A stretch of DNA of 64,000 bases from Stutzerimonas degradans (GTDB lineage: Bacteria; Pseudomonadota; Gammaproteobacteria; Pseudomonadales; Pseudomonadaceae). Below are positions 57,337 to 64,000 of this stretch, piece after piece. Positions within the stretch are counted from its first letter, which is position 1; the number at the start of each line of letters is the position of its first letter. The notes below the pieces were generated by a model, which saw nothing but the letters and a program-made list of their open reading frames with translations, ran no database searches and had not been told where the DNA came from. The stretch is from NCBI RefSeq assembly GCF_024448505.1, contig NZ_JAMOHV010000005.1, positions 186,001 to 250,000 of the forward strand, given 5' to 3'. The translations under genes were made by a program, and so were the position numbers.

Positions 57337-58836
57337 ATGAGCTATAGAGGTGAAAAGTGGAATAAAGAGTGTGATGTTGTGCTAGACGATGATCGAATTT
57401 CAATTAGTTCGCTGCCGTTGTTGAGCTCTGCAATAAATGAGGCGGAGCGCAATATACAAGCGCCGAGAGGGCTGCTTTTGAATGCTGCATTAACAGCAGC
57501 CTCCATAGCTTTGCAGGGGCTCATAGACGTAAATAAGCCGAACAATCAGAAGGTTCCTGTTTCCTTGATGCTTTTAGCTATAGCGAATTCAGGAGAAAGA
57601 AAGTCTACGGCTGACAACGTTTTTTTAAGATCTATTAGGGAGTTTCAATCCAAACAGGCCGTGGCGTTCTCCGCAAAGCTGCAGGATTGGAGGGCGGCGC
57701 ATGACGGTTGGTCCGTTAGGCGTAAAGCGGTTCTAAGGAATATTGAAAAACAAATGTCGAAAGGACTATCGACTAAGGAGGCTGAAGAGGCACTAGTTAC
57801 GCTAGGTCGTGAGTTTCCAGTGAGGCCAAAAGAATTCAAAATACTTTATGAGGACTCAACATCTGAAGCTCTGTTTTATGGAATATATAAAAACTTGCCT
57901 GCGGCGGGTTTGGTTTCTAGTGAGGGGGGAGCGGTTCTAGGTGGTCGAGCTTTTAACGATCTTTCAAAGCAAAATACAATTTGGAGTGGAGATAGTATTA
58001 CGGTTGATCGTAAGGCATCAGAAAGCTTTCAGCTTATTGGAGGGCGGTTGACAGTTTCAATGATGGTGCAAGACAGTGCTTTTTCAGAGTACATGAAAAA
58101 TAAGGGAGAGCAGTCAAGAGGCTCCGGACTGTTGGCAAGATTCTTATTATGCCGCCCTCAATCTAAGCAAGGCACCAGGTTTATTGACGGTGTAACAGCG
58201 ACATGGTCGTGTGTGGATAAATTCAATGAGCGCATTGAACAACTTCTGGTAAGAAATTTGAAGAAATTTGAAGCTAAGGCTTTTGGAAGGGATCTAATAC
58301 ATTTTGATGATGATGCTTCTCGGTATTGGATAGGCATTGCAAATGAAATCGAATCAAAGATTTGCAAAAATGGATTGATGGATGGGTTGGGAGATCATGC
58401 TTCAAAACTTGCGGATGTAATTTGTCGACTGGCAGCGTTGTTCCACTATTTTGAAGGGTTTACTGGGAATATCTCAATCAGTACGCTGAAAGCAGCCGAG
58501 GGTGTCGCTAAGTGGTACTCAGATAATTTTATAAAATTATTTAGCTGTGCAGCCAGGGAGAATTTTGACGCGCGAGAGTTGGATGTTTGGCTAGATACGT
58601 TGCGAATGTCTGGTAGGCGGGTGATTAAAAAAAATTATATTAGGCAGTATGGACCGGTTAAGTTTAGAAAGAAAGATACTATTGATAGATTGCTTGGTTA
58701 TCTCGTAAGTAATGGAGTTGTACAATATTGTTCATGGCCTGGTGATAAGACAATTTATGTGGATGTCAGCCCAAGGCAGGGCGTTATGCCGGCCATACCG
58801 ATTTACGTGAATCCCACTAACTTCTCAACGATCTAA
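57337..58836 (+). CDS. DUF3987 (YfjI-like) protein
   Basis: A 499-residue protein. The DUF3987 signature is VSLMLLAIANSGERKSTADN (about residues 75-95), with a P-loop-like GERKS, and ASRYWIGIANEIESKICKNG later. Proteins of this family act in replication-associated functions of satellites; the exact role is unknown. The gene is AT-rich (28% GC in 58621-58680). GGAGAAAGGT precedes the ATG. It lies 50 bases after alpA. Confidence 0.82.
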   Translation: MSYRGEKWNKECDVVLDDDRISISSLPLLSSAINEAERNIQAPRGLLLNAALTAASIALQGLIDVNKPNNQKVPVSLMLLAIANSGERKSTADNVFLRSIREFQSKQAVAFSAKLQDWRAAHDGWSVRRKAVLRNIEKQMSKGLSTKEAEEALVTLGREFPVRPKEFKILYEDSTSEALFYGIYKNLPAAGLVSSEGGAVLGGRAFNDLSKQNTIWSGDSITVDRKASESFQLIGGRLTVSMMVQDSAFSEYMKNKGEQSRGSGLLARFLLCRPQSKQGTRFIDGVTATWSCVDKFNERIEQLLVRNLKKFEAKAFGRDLIHFDDDASRYWIGIANEIESKICKNGLMDGLGDHASKLADVICRLAALFHYFEGFTGNISISTLKAAEGVAKWYSDNFIKLFSCAARENFDARELDVWLDTLRMSGRRVIKKNYIRQYGPVKFRKKDTIDRLLGYLVSNGVVQYCSWPGDKTIYVDVSPRQGVMPAIPIYVNPTNFSTI

Positions 58837-58933
58837 GTCTGATTGGACCTCTCTGCCTTCAAAGTTTTGTTGTGAATACTCTAAATTCATGAGCATCTTG
58901 TTGGTATTAATTTTTGGTTTACTATTTAATTTA

Positions 58934-59021
58934 ATAGTTAATTAACTATAGCCATATGGTTATCTAGTTCAATGATGCTTTACATTAATGCTTAATGCCA
59001 TGATGCCAACATCATGGCATT
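58934..59021 (+). repeat. Palindrome and 12-bp hairpin before the HUH gene, candidate origin
   Basis: ATAGTTAATTAACTAT (58934-58949) is a perfect palindrome. AATGCCATGATG, loop CCAA, CATCATGGCATT (58994-59021) is a perfect 12-bp hairpin ending 20 bases before the start of the HUH-type gene. Together, in a 205-base AT-rich gap, they resemble a nicking origin, or alternatively an operator for the gene. Confidence 0.5.
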
Positions 59022-59041
59022 GTTAGAGGTAATGGTGATTC

Positions 59042-60136
59042 ATGATGTATGAGGATAAAGACTGGATTGATTATGAAGGTGTAACAGGATTGATAGTAGA
59101 GGATCTTGAAGAGATTCCTCTACTAAGGCTAGAGGAAAGCTTGTTGCTTGATCTGCGTAGGATTGAAAAAATGATGAGGCGCTTGGAGATTTGTAAAGAG
59201 AGTAATCTTTTTACATGCTTCATTGAGAGAGGGGTTGTGAGGATAAAAGCTAAAAGGCTGGGGAATGATTTTGTGTTGAGTTTACTTCAAGGTGTATATA
59301 AGTTTGATTATCATTTTCCAGTTCATGAGGTCAATCCTTACATTGAGGTTTTTTATAAATGCATTAAGCGTCTCGATGAATCATTTATGTTTGATGGTTG
59401 GGAGAGGTTGATTGATAAGGATGCTGTGGTCTTTTCAGACGCAATGAACCGTCTCGTTTGCTTTGCACGAAGTGAGATGTCCGGCAAGGCTTTCAAAAAA
59501 TTGAAAGGCCGGTTTTATAAGGCATCAAAAAAAAGATCAGACAGCTTGGATAGTTACATAGATGCACTTTTCGATAAGCACTCTAGGTTGCTTGTGGTCA
59601 GAGTTGATCTTTCTTATCGCGCCGACTTCTTTAACAAAGACGATAGATTTGATGAAAAGCTAGCTCTTGTGAAAGCGCATTGGGCTGCGATGCAAAGGGA
59701 TCTTTACAAGGGAAAGCCAGCTGATAGCCTTCTTGGATTCGCCTGCAAGCTTGAGTATGGGCAGTTGAAAGGGTTTCATCTCCATCTGTTATTGTTCTAT
59801 AACGGTTCAGTTCGTCGTCAAGATGGTGTATTGGGCAAAATGGTGGGAGAGCATTGGAAATATTCTGTCACAGCTGGCGCAGGGACATATTTTAACTGTA
59901 ACGCTGTGAAGACGAAATATCGGCACTTGGGAATAGGTATGATTAATTTTGATCAGACGGGGTGTAGAGATGCTTTAAAAAATCGTGTGGCATCTTATCT
60001 TACTAAAATTGATTACTGGGTTCGTTTGTCTCCATGTAAAGGGAGAGCTTTCTTTAGAGGTAATATGCCCAAGAAGAATACAGTGAAGAGAGGGCGCCCT
60101 AGAAAGCTCTATAGATTGGTTGCTTCTGAACTTTAA
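59042..60136 (+). CDS. YfjJ/inovirus Gp2-like HUH-type protein
   Basis: A 364-residue protein. The C-terminal domain (about residues 190-340) has LVVRVDLSYRADF, the His-hydrophobic-His motif in GFHLHLLLFYNG (about residue 245) and a tyrosine in VASYLTKIDYW (about 320), matching the HUH pattern of rolling-circle replication proteins. It resembles YfjJ/YagK-type proteins, next to a YfjI-like gene as in CP4-57. AT-rich. Start at ATG 59045 is an alternative to ATG 59042 (MMYED). Confidence 0.72.
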   Translation: MMYEDKDWIDYEGVTGLIVEDLEEIPLLRLEESLLLDLRRIEKMMRRLEICKESNLFTCFIERGVVRIKAKRLGNDFVLSLLQGVYKFDYHFPVHEVNPYIEVFYKCIKRLDESFMFDGWERLIDKDAVVFSDAMNRLVCFARSEMSGKAFKKLKGRFYKASKKRSDSLDSYIDALFDKHSRLLVVRVDLSYRADFFNKDDRFDEKLALVKAHWAAMQRDLYKGKPADSLLGFACKLEYGQLKGFHLHLLLFYNGSVRRQDGVLGKMVGEHWKYSVTAGAGTYFNCNAVKTKYRHLGIGMINFDQTGCRDALKNRVASYLTKIDYWVRLSPCKGRAFFRGNMPKKNTVKRGRPRKLYRLVASEL

Positions 60137-60142
60137 AGGCTG

Positions 60143-61162
60143 TTATTTGTTTGTCTTTTTTACTTTTAAGCTGATGATGGTGGTGGCTGCGGTAGCCATA
60201 ATTTTTGTGAATCCGTGTTTATTGATGAGTTCGCTTTCTATTGTTTGTGCTTTGTCCCGCCTTCCGCCTTTCTTCAAGAAATTATCTTCGACAGCTTTTG
60301 CAGTTTCGTTGATTATGGTTAGTGCGCTTGATCGATGATTACCAGTTACTTTGTTGCTTGTTTTTTTTGGGGCTGATCGATAAAGCTCATCTGGGATCAC
60401 AGATAAGGCTGCTTGCTCAATAAGGCGAGCTTTAGGGGTGTTCCATTTTTCGCTTAGCCAGTCTTCAATATTTTTGAGAATTTCATCTCGATTGTTATGG
60501 TTTATTCTTGAAAAGAATAAATCAGACGCTCTGTTGAGAACTAAGAGCTTTTCGGACATCCAGTAGTCTTTGATAGTTGAGTTTGCCTCGCTATTTGTGT
60601 CGCCAGTTAGTTTGGCCTTTAGTGAGCTATATGCGTCAGACGTTATATGGATGTCGTTTTCGGTTAAAGGGAAATCTATTAATGATGGCTCTCCTGCTCG
60701 TGATGACAGAAATACTCCTGAGTCAATAAATATTGGTGTAAGTGGCGAGTGAGCATTTCTAAATAACTGTTGTGCTGATTTTTTTGTAAGTGTTCCTTCA
60801 GTTGTCTGAAGGTAAATTGATTGGAATTTATTTACTAACGTCTTGCCGAAACTTATCGCATCAAGCCAATCTGTGAGGGATATAGTTAAAAAGAGCACAT
60901 TTTCGCTTAGCTTGTTGCAGGAGTCATGCTCGTCGCTAAATGGTGTCCCTTTTCGCTTCTTGTAATGGTCTTTTATGGTTTTTGGTTCATTTGAATTTAG
61001 AATGATTGCTGAGCCGGATGTGTAAATATCACAATTTCCAGGGCGACGAACTAAAAGGTCTATTTTTAATTGAATAAGATTTTCTTTGAGCTCTGACTCT
61101 GAGAGTTTATATTCTTTCCGAATTTCTGTGATAGGTATTATTTGGCTATTGCTGTTTTCCAT
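60143..61162 (-). CDS. Unknown AT-rich island protein co-oriented with the integrase
   Basis: A 339-residue protein of unknown function with no recognised motif and no predicted membrane helix. The N terminus (TEIRKEYKLSESELKENLIQLKIDLLVRRPG, shortened here to its first part) suggests a small helix-turn-helix. It follows int on the same strand after 20 bases, so the two are probably co-transcribed, and its end converges with the HUH gene (6 bases apart). Confidence 0.65.
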   Translation of the reverse strand: MENSNSQIIPITEIRKEYKLSESELKENLIQLKIDLLVRRPGNCDIYTSGSAIILNSNEPKTIKDHYKKRKGTPFSDEHDSCNKLSENVLFLTISLTDWLDAISFGKTLVNKFQSIYLQTTEGTLTKKSAQQLFRNAHSPLTPIFIDSGVFLSSRAGEPSLIDFPLTENDIHITSDAYSSLKAKLTGDTNSEANSTIKDYWMSEKLLVLNRASDLFFSRINHNNRDEILKNIEDWLSEKWNTPKARLIEQAALSVIPDELYRSAPKKTSNKVTGNHRSSALTIINETAKAVEDNFLKKGGRRDKAQTIESELINKHGFTKIMATAATTIISLKVKKTNK

Positions 61163-61182
61163 TCTTTAGTCCAGATTCTGAG

Positions 61183-62541
61183 CTAGCCATTAAAATGTGA
61201 ATCATCTTTTTGAAGGAGATTTGATAAGTGGTCGCCAAGGATGTTCCAAGCATTAGCCATTTCTTTTGTATAGCTGTGACGTTGGTATGTTCGTTTCACC
61301 TTATTTTCTTCGGTATGATTTAGGCATCGCTCTGCTACCTCAGGAATAACACCCAGCGCAGTCATCAAAGTTGCACCTGTCCGCCTTAGATCGTGTGGAG
61401 TCCATTTTCCTCCTTTTAGAATTAAAGCTTGAGCGTTGGCGCTGCGGTTGCTCATTACTTTTTGGTTTGTTTGGCGCTGCCTGTCCCCCAATTGTTTGGT
61501 CACGGTCTTCGAACAGACAGGGCCGGTATTTTTTGTATTGGGGTAACACCATTGACTTTTGTTAGATAAAATTTTGATTTTTTCGAATTGTTGAATCGCA
61601 AATTTGGAGAGGCTGATACTGTGAGCCTTTCCATTTTTGCTGTCTTCTGGGGGGATAAGCCAAATACCGGTATCCAGATCGACATTATCCCAACGAGCAT
61701 TTATTAGTTCGCCAATACGGCAGCAGGTAGAGAGCGCAATCCAGATTGCTGCCTCTGTCGAGGGGAGCAGACCGGCTGCTGGTGCTTGCCTCGCTAAAGC
61801 ACGAAGTTCTTCGTCGTTCAGCACCCTGTCTCGTTCAACGTCCTTGCCACCAATCTTCGCTTTGCGGATGCTAGCGGTAGGGTCGTGATCGATTAAGTCC
61901 CTATCAACGGCGAATCGGAACATTTGCCGCATAAGGCTGAAGATCATCTTGGCCATCCGATTTACGCCACGGGCAAGCAAAGCGTCCGTCACTTCGGTGA
62001 TATGGCCTTTCTTTACCTCATCGATAGGTATGCTGCCTAGGAGTGGCAAGACGTCCTTATTGAACATGCGGCGTACTTCATCTCCGCCGTCTTTACGGTT
62101 GATCAAATCAACCTTGGCCCAGTGATCAAATAGGTCTTGGACGGTCTTTCTGGCGGCTTGTCGAGCCCGTGCTTCTTCTGCAGCGGCTTTCTCGGCTGCA
62201 ACTCGGGCTTGCTCTGCTTCACGAGCCGCTTTTCGATCATCTTCTTCGGCCTGAATGTACTCCCGCAGATCGCGAATTCCACCCTGATAGAGACGCGAAA
62301 GCTCGCCTGCCTTCGTCCGGGCTTCCTTTAGGGTTAATCCATCTACCCCGGCTGGGTCATACACCCCAAGCGGAAGGAAAATGCGCTCACTGCTTGAGCT
62401 CGTGTAGCGAAAGTAAAAATGGCGTTCCCCATTCGGTCGTAGCCTTGCCATGAAGCGACCGCAACCACGCGGCGCATCTTCGATTAGCCAAGTCGGCTTA
62501 TCTGGCTTTGCATTCATTTGTTTGTCGGTAATCGTAGCCAT
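61183..62541 (-). CDS. P4-type tyrosine integrase of the island
   Basis: A 452-residue integrase. The N-terminal arm-binding (DUF4102-type) domain includes GRFMARLRPNGERHFYFRY. The catalytic set is complete: Arg in CCRIGELINARW, HDLRRTGATL (H-x-x-R), NHTEE and the nucleophile in RTYQRHSY. ATG 62541 with GAGGA upstream is preferred to 62565; the longer frame runs into the tandem repeats. It sits just inside attR and probably recombines the tRNA-Pro 3' end. Confidence 0.92.
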   Translation of the reverse strand: MATITDKQMNAKPDKPTWLIEDAPRGCGRFMARLRPNGERHFYFRYTSSSSERIFLPLGVYDPAGVDGLTLKEARTKAGELSRLYQGGIRDLREYIQAEEDDRKAAREAEQARVAAEKAAAEEARARQAARKTVQDLFDHWAKVDLINRKDGGDEVRRMFNKDVLPLLGSIPIDEVKKGHITEVTDALLARGVNRMAKMIFSLMRQMFRFAVDRDLIDHDPTASIRKAKIGGKDVERDRVLNDEELRALARQAPAAGLLPSTEAAIWIALSTCCRIGELINARWDNVDLDTGIWLIPPEDSKNGKAHSISLSKFAIQQFEKIKILSNKSQWCYPNTKNTGPVCSKTVTKQLGDRQRQTNQKVMSNRSANAQALILKGGKWTPHDLRRTGATLMTALGVIPEVAERCLNHTEENKVKRTYQRHSYTKEMANAWNILGDHLSNLLQKDDSHFNG

Positions 62542-62559
62542 CGCATCCTCGCCAATCCC

Positions 62560-62580
62560 GGTCACCGTTTGGTCACCGTT
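62560..62580 (+). repeat. Right tandem GGTCACCGTT pair, candidate arm sites
   Basis: GGTCACCGTT occurs at 62560-62569 and 62571-62580, immediately upstream of the integrase gene, with the same 11-base period and orientation as the left pair at 20865-20885. The integrase may bind here to autoregulate its promoter. Confidence 0.6.
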
Positions 62581-62709
62581 TCTCGTAGGCTTGCTTGGTA
62601 TCCTATTGCATGCGATTGGACAGAGAAATCCCTGGATGGCCTGTTTTTACTGGGTTACATCTCTTGCTTTGGATTTCTTTGTAAGGTAATGGATCATGAA
62701 TTACCTTTA

Positions 62710-62802
62710 TGGGGTGCAAGGGGTAGAGTGTTCGAATCACTCCGTCCCGACCAAAAAAACCCTAAAAAATCCAGTTACTTAGCGGTGACTGGATTTTTTT
62801 TT
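62710..62802 (+). repeat. attR: copy of the tRNA-Pro 3' half and terminator
   Basis: It repeats ATGGGGTGCAAGGGGT, the tRNA 3' end to CCA, and the terminator hairpin of tRNA-Pro(GGG), with minor changes (A for C in the T-stem region, one G-T pair in the hairpin). The 5' half of the tRNA is absent, so this copy is not a tRNA gene. Confidence 0.93.
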
Positions 62803-62848
62803 GTCCGGTCCGCGCGTGGCAGTGTGGGGACTTTTGGGGGGACTTTTT

Positions 62849-64000
62849 TCAACCCGCCTTCCTCCTCAGTATCGTCAGTGCCGGTCCCCTCGAATCCGTC
62901 GCCGATATCTTGTTGGCCTCATCGATCAGCTTGCCCAGTTCGGCCGCCGAGTAGTGGCTGGTGATGCTGCCGTTCTTGTGGCCCAACAGGACCTTCCTGT
63001 CTTCCTCCGTCACGCCTGCGGCGCGAAGCCTGCGCCCGAACGTGTGCTTCAGGTCATGCACGCGGATCGATGCAAAACCCGCCGGAGCCGTTCGCTTGAA
63101 GCGCTGCTCGTACATCGCGGCCGCCCGTTTCCTTGCCTTGCGCCACGCCGAGTCGTTCATGCGGTGCATCGGGGTGGCGTTGCCATCCTTGTCGGGCTGA
63201 CCGTAGGGAAACACCCATACCGGATCCAGTCCGCGTTGGCCCTCGATGACCGATTTGGCGACCCGATTCAGCACGATCAGGCGCTCGTCGCCGTTCTTCA
63301 CGCCAGCGTTATCGTGTCGCCCGCCAAAATCGGCCGGGATTAGGAAAACGCTGGTTCCGAGCTCCGGTACCGGGATCTCCCAATCCCAGCGTAGCTTGAC
63401 CACTTCCTGCTCCCGGGAGCCGCTGTTGACCTTGTAGAGCGCCATCCTCCTCAGGTGATCGGGCAGCTCTGCGAACAGCAGGCTCTGCTCCTCCCACGAT
63501 AGCGGATGGGGCTGGCGCGTCGAGCGCCTGAGGTCCAACCGCGTGATCATCGGGACGGTATCGAGCCAGGGGCGTCTCGCTTCATCACGCCACTTGCGCG
63601 CGCAGAGGTTCAGCACCCGTATGACTCGCTCCAATGCGATGTTTATGGTTCGAGGCGCCACGCTTCTGCCTTTTCCGGGGGATCCGCGCAGGCGACCGGC
63701 GAGCCTGTCCTTCACGTAGGGTGCGAGTGCCTCGTCGTCGATGTGGTCCACCGGTCGATCACCAATGTAGGGATCGAGCTGCTCGAGATACAACGCCGTC
63801 AGCCCTATTGATGGCTGGTCCTTGAACTCCACCAGATAGCGCGTAGCCGCTTCACGCCAGGTTCTTACCCTTCTAACGCCATAGATGTGCTGTTGCCTCA
63901 GCTGCTCCAGGCGATGTATCAGATATTGCTCCGCCTCCTTCCGGTCACCTGAGCCAGTGCTTTCTCGAATGCGCTGACCTCGGTAGATCTTGTCGATGTA
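62849..64000 (-). CDS. Second tyrosine integrase (5' end outside the window)
   Basis: The frame stays open to the window edge, giving at least 383 residues. An N-terminal segment with YIDKIYRGQRIRESTGSGDR is visible, then the catalytic part with Arg in NSGSREQEVVKLRW, HDLKHTFGRRLRAAG, GHKNGSITSHYSAAE and a Tyr in SHYSAAEL. It lies 47 bases beyond attR and belongs to another integrated element. It does not resemble the first integrase closely. Confidence 0.85.
   Translation of the reverse strand, partial: YIDKIYRGQRIRESTGSGDRKEAEQYLIHRLEQLRQQHIYGVRRVRTWREAATRYLVEFKDQPSIGLTALYLEQLDPYIGDRPVDHIDDEALAPYVKDRLAGRLRGSPGKGRSVAPRTINIALERVIRVLNLCARKWRDEARRPWLDTVPMITRLDLRRSTRQPHPLSWEEQSLLFAELPDHLRRMALYKVNSGSREQEVVKLRWDWEIPVPELGTSVFLIPADFGGRHDNAGVKNGDERLIVLNRVAKSVIEGQRGLDPVWVFPYGQPDKDGNATPMHRMNDSAWRKARKRAAAMYEQRFKRTAPAGFASIRVHDLKHTFGRRLRAAGVTEEDRKVLLGHKNGSITSHYSAAELGKLIDEANKISATDSRGPALTILRRKAG

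Noticed and set aside
20776..62709. CRISPR array in the island
   Set aside because: No regularly spaced repeats of the right length were seen; the GGTCACCGTT pairs are too short and only double.
62710..62755. A second tRNA-Pro gene at the right end
   Set aside because: Only the 3' half is present; the 5' acceptor strand and D arm are missing, so it is attR.

Overview
The window is a stretch of pseudomonad chromosome (about 1-20.7 kb) followed by a 42-kb integrated genomic island (about 20.73-62.80 kb) and the first kilobase of a second integrated element (62.8-64 kb). The backbone carries thrS-infC-rpmI-rplT-pheS-pheT-ihfA-merR, an OprD-family porin, a PA2778/PA2779-type gene pair, mobA and dgt. 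Together with its GC-rich sequence and good Shine-Dalgarno sites this points to Pseudomonas sensu lato, perhaps the Stutzerimonas stutzeri group. The species is inference.

Backbone, left to right: 5' part of dacB (leftward), yggL (rightward), dgt-FUSC operon (leftward), a three-gene YqjD/YqjE/YqjK-type envelope operon (leftward), OprD-type porin (leftward), glutaredoxin-like gene, tRNA-Pro(CGG), small lipoprotein, mobA, acyltransferase, I78-type inhibitor, PA2779-PA2778 pair, FAD amine oxidoreductase, tRNA-Val(GAC), and the thrS to merR translation/IHF cluster, ending at tRNA-Pro(GGG).

The island is inserted at the 3' end of tRNA-Pro(GGG). A copy of about 90 bp of the tRNA 3' end plus its terminator recurs at 62710-62802 and defines attL and attR. 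Cargo comes first: a complete type 2 BREX (Pgl) operon (pglW, pglX, pglY, pglZ, brxD, brxHI; 21.0-38.9 kb), a small AlpA-like regulator, a two-gene module of a 1684-residue NERD-pseudokinase-kinase-SF1 helicase fusion with a winged-helix partner (39.3-45.8 kb), a decayed IS5-type transposase, a small zinc-ribbon gene, a WYL regulator, and a three-gene bacterial-dynamin (LeoABC/Eleos-like) module whose first G domain is split over two genes (48.5-52.5 kb). Next is a leftward block of RadC-JAB, Cys-rich protein, YqaJ nuclease, DUF932 and glycine-zipper genes (52.8-56.8 kb). Last is an AT-rich satellite-like core of alpA, DUF3987 (YfjI-like), an HUH/YfjJ-like gene, an unknown gene and a P4-type integrase (57-62.5 kb).

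The right-hand core (integrase, AlpA, replication-like genes) probably handles integration, excision and perhaps replication, while the left-hand cargo is anti-phage defence. BREX-2 is expected to modify host DNA through PglX and block phage with PglW/Y/Z. The kinase-helicase module and the dynamin module are probably independent defence systems. The least described parts are the NERD-double-kinase-helicase with its partner, the mosaic pglX, the paired 10-bp tandem repeats at both island ends, and a perfect 12-bp hairpin just upstream of the HUH-type gene.
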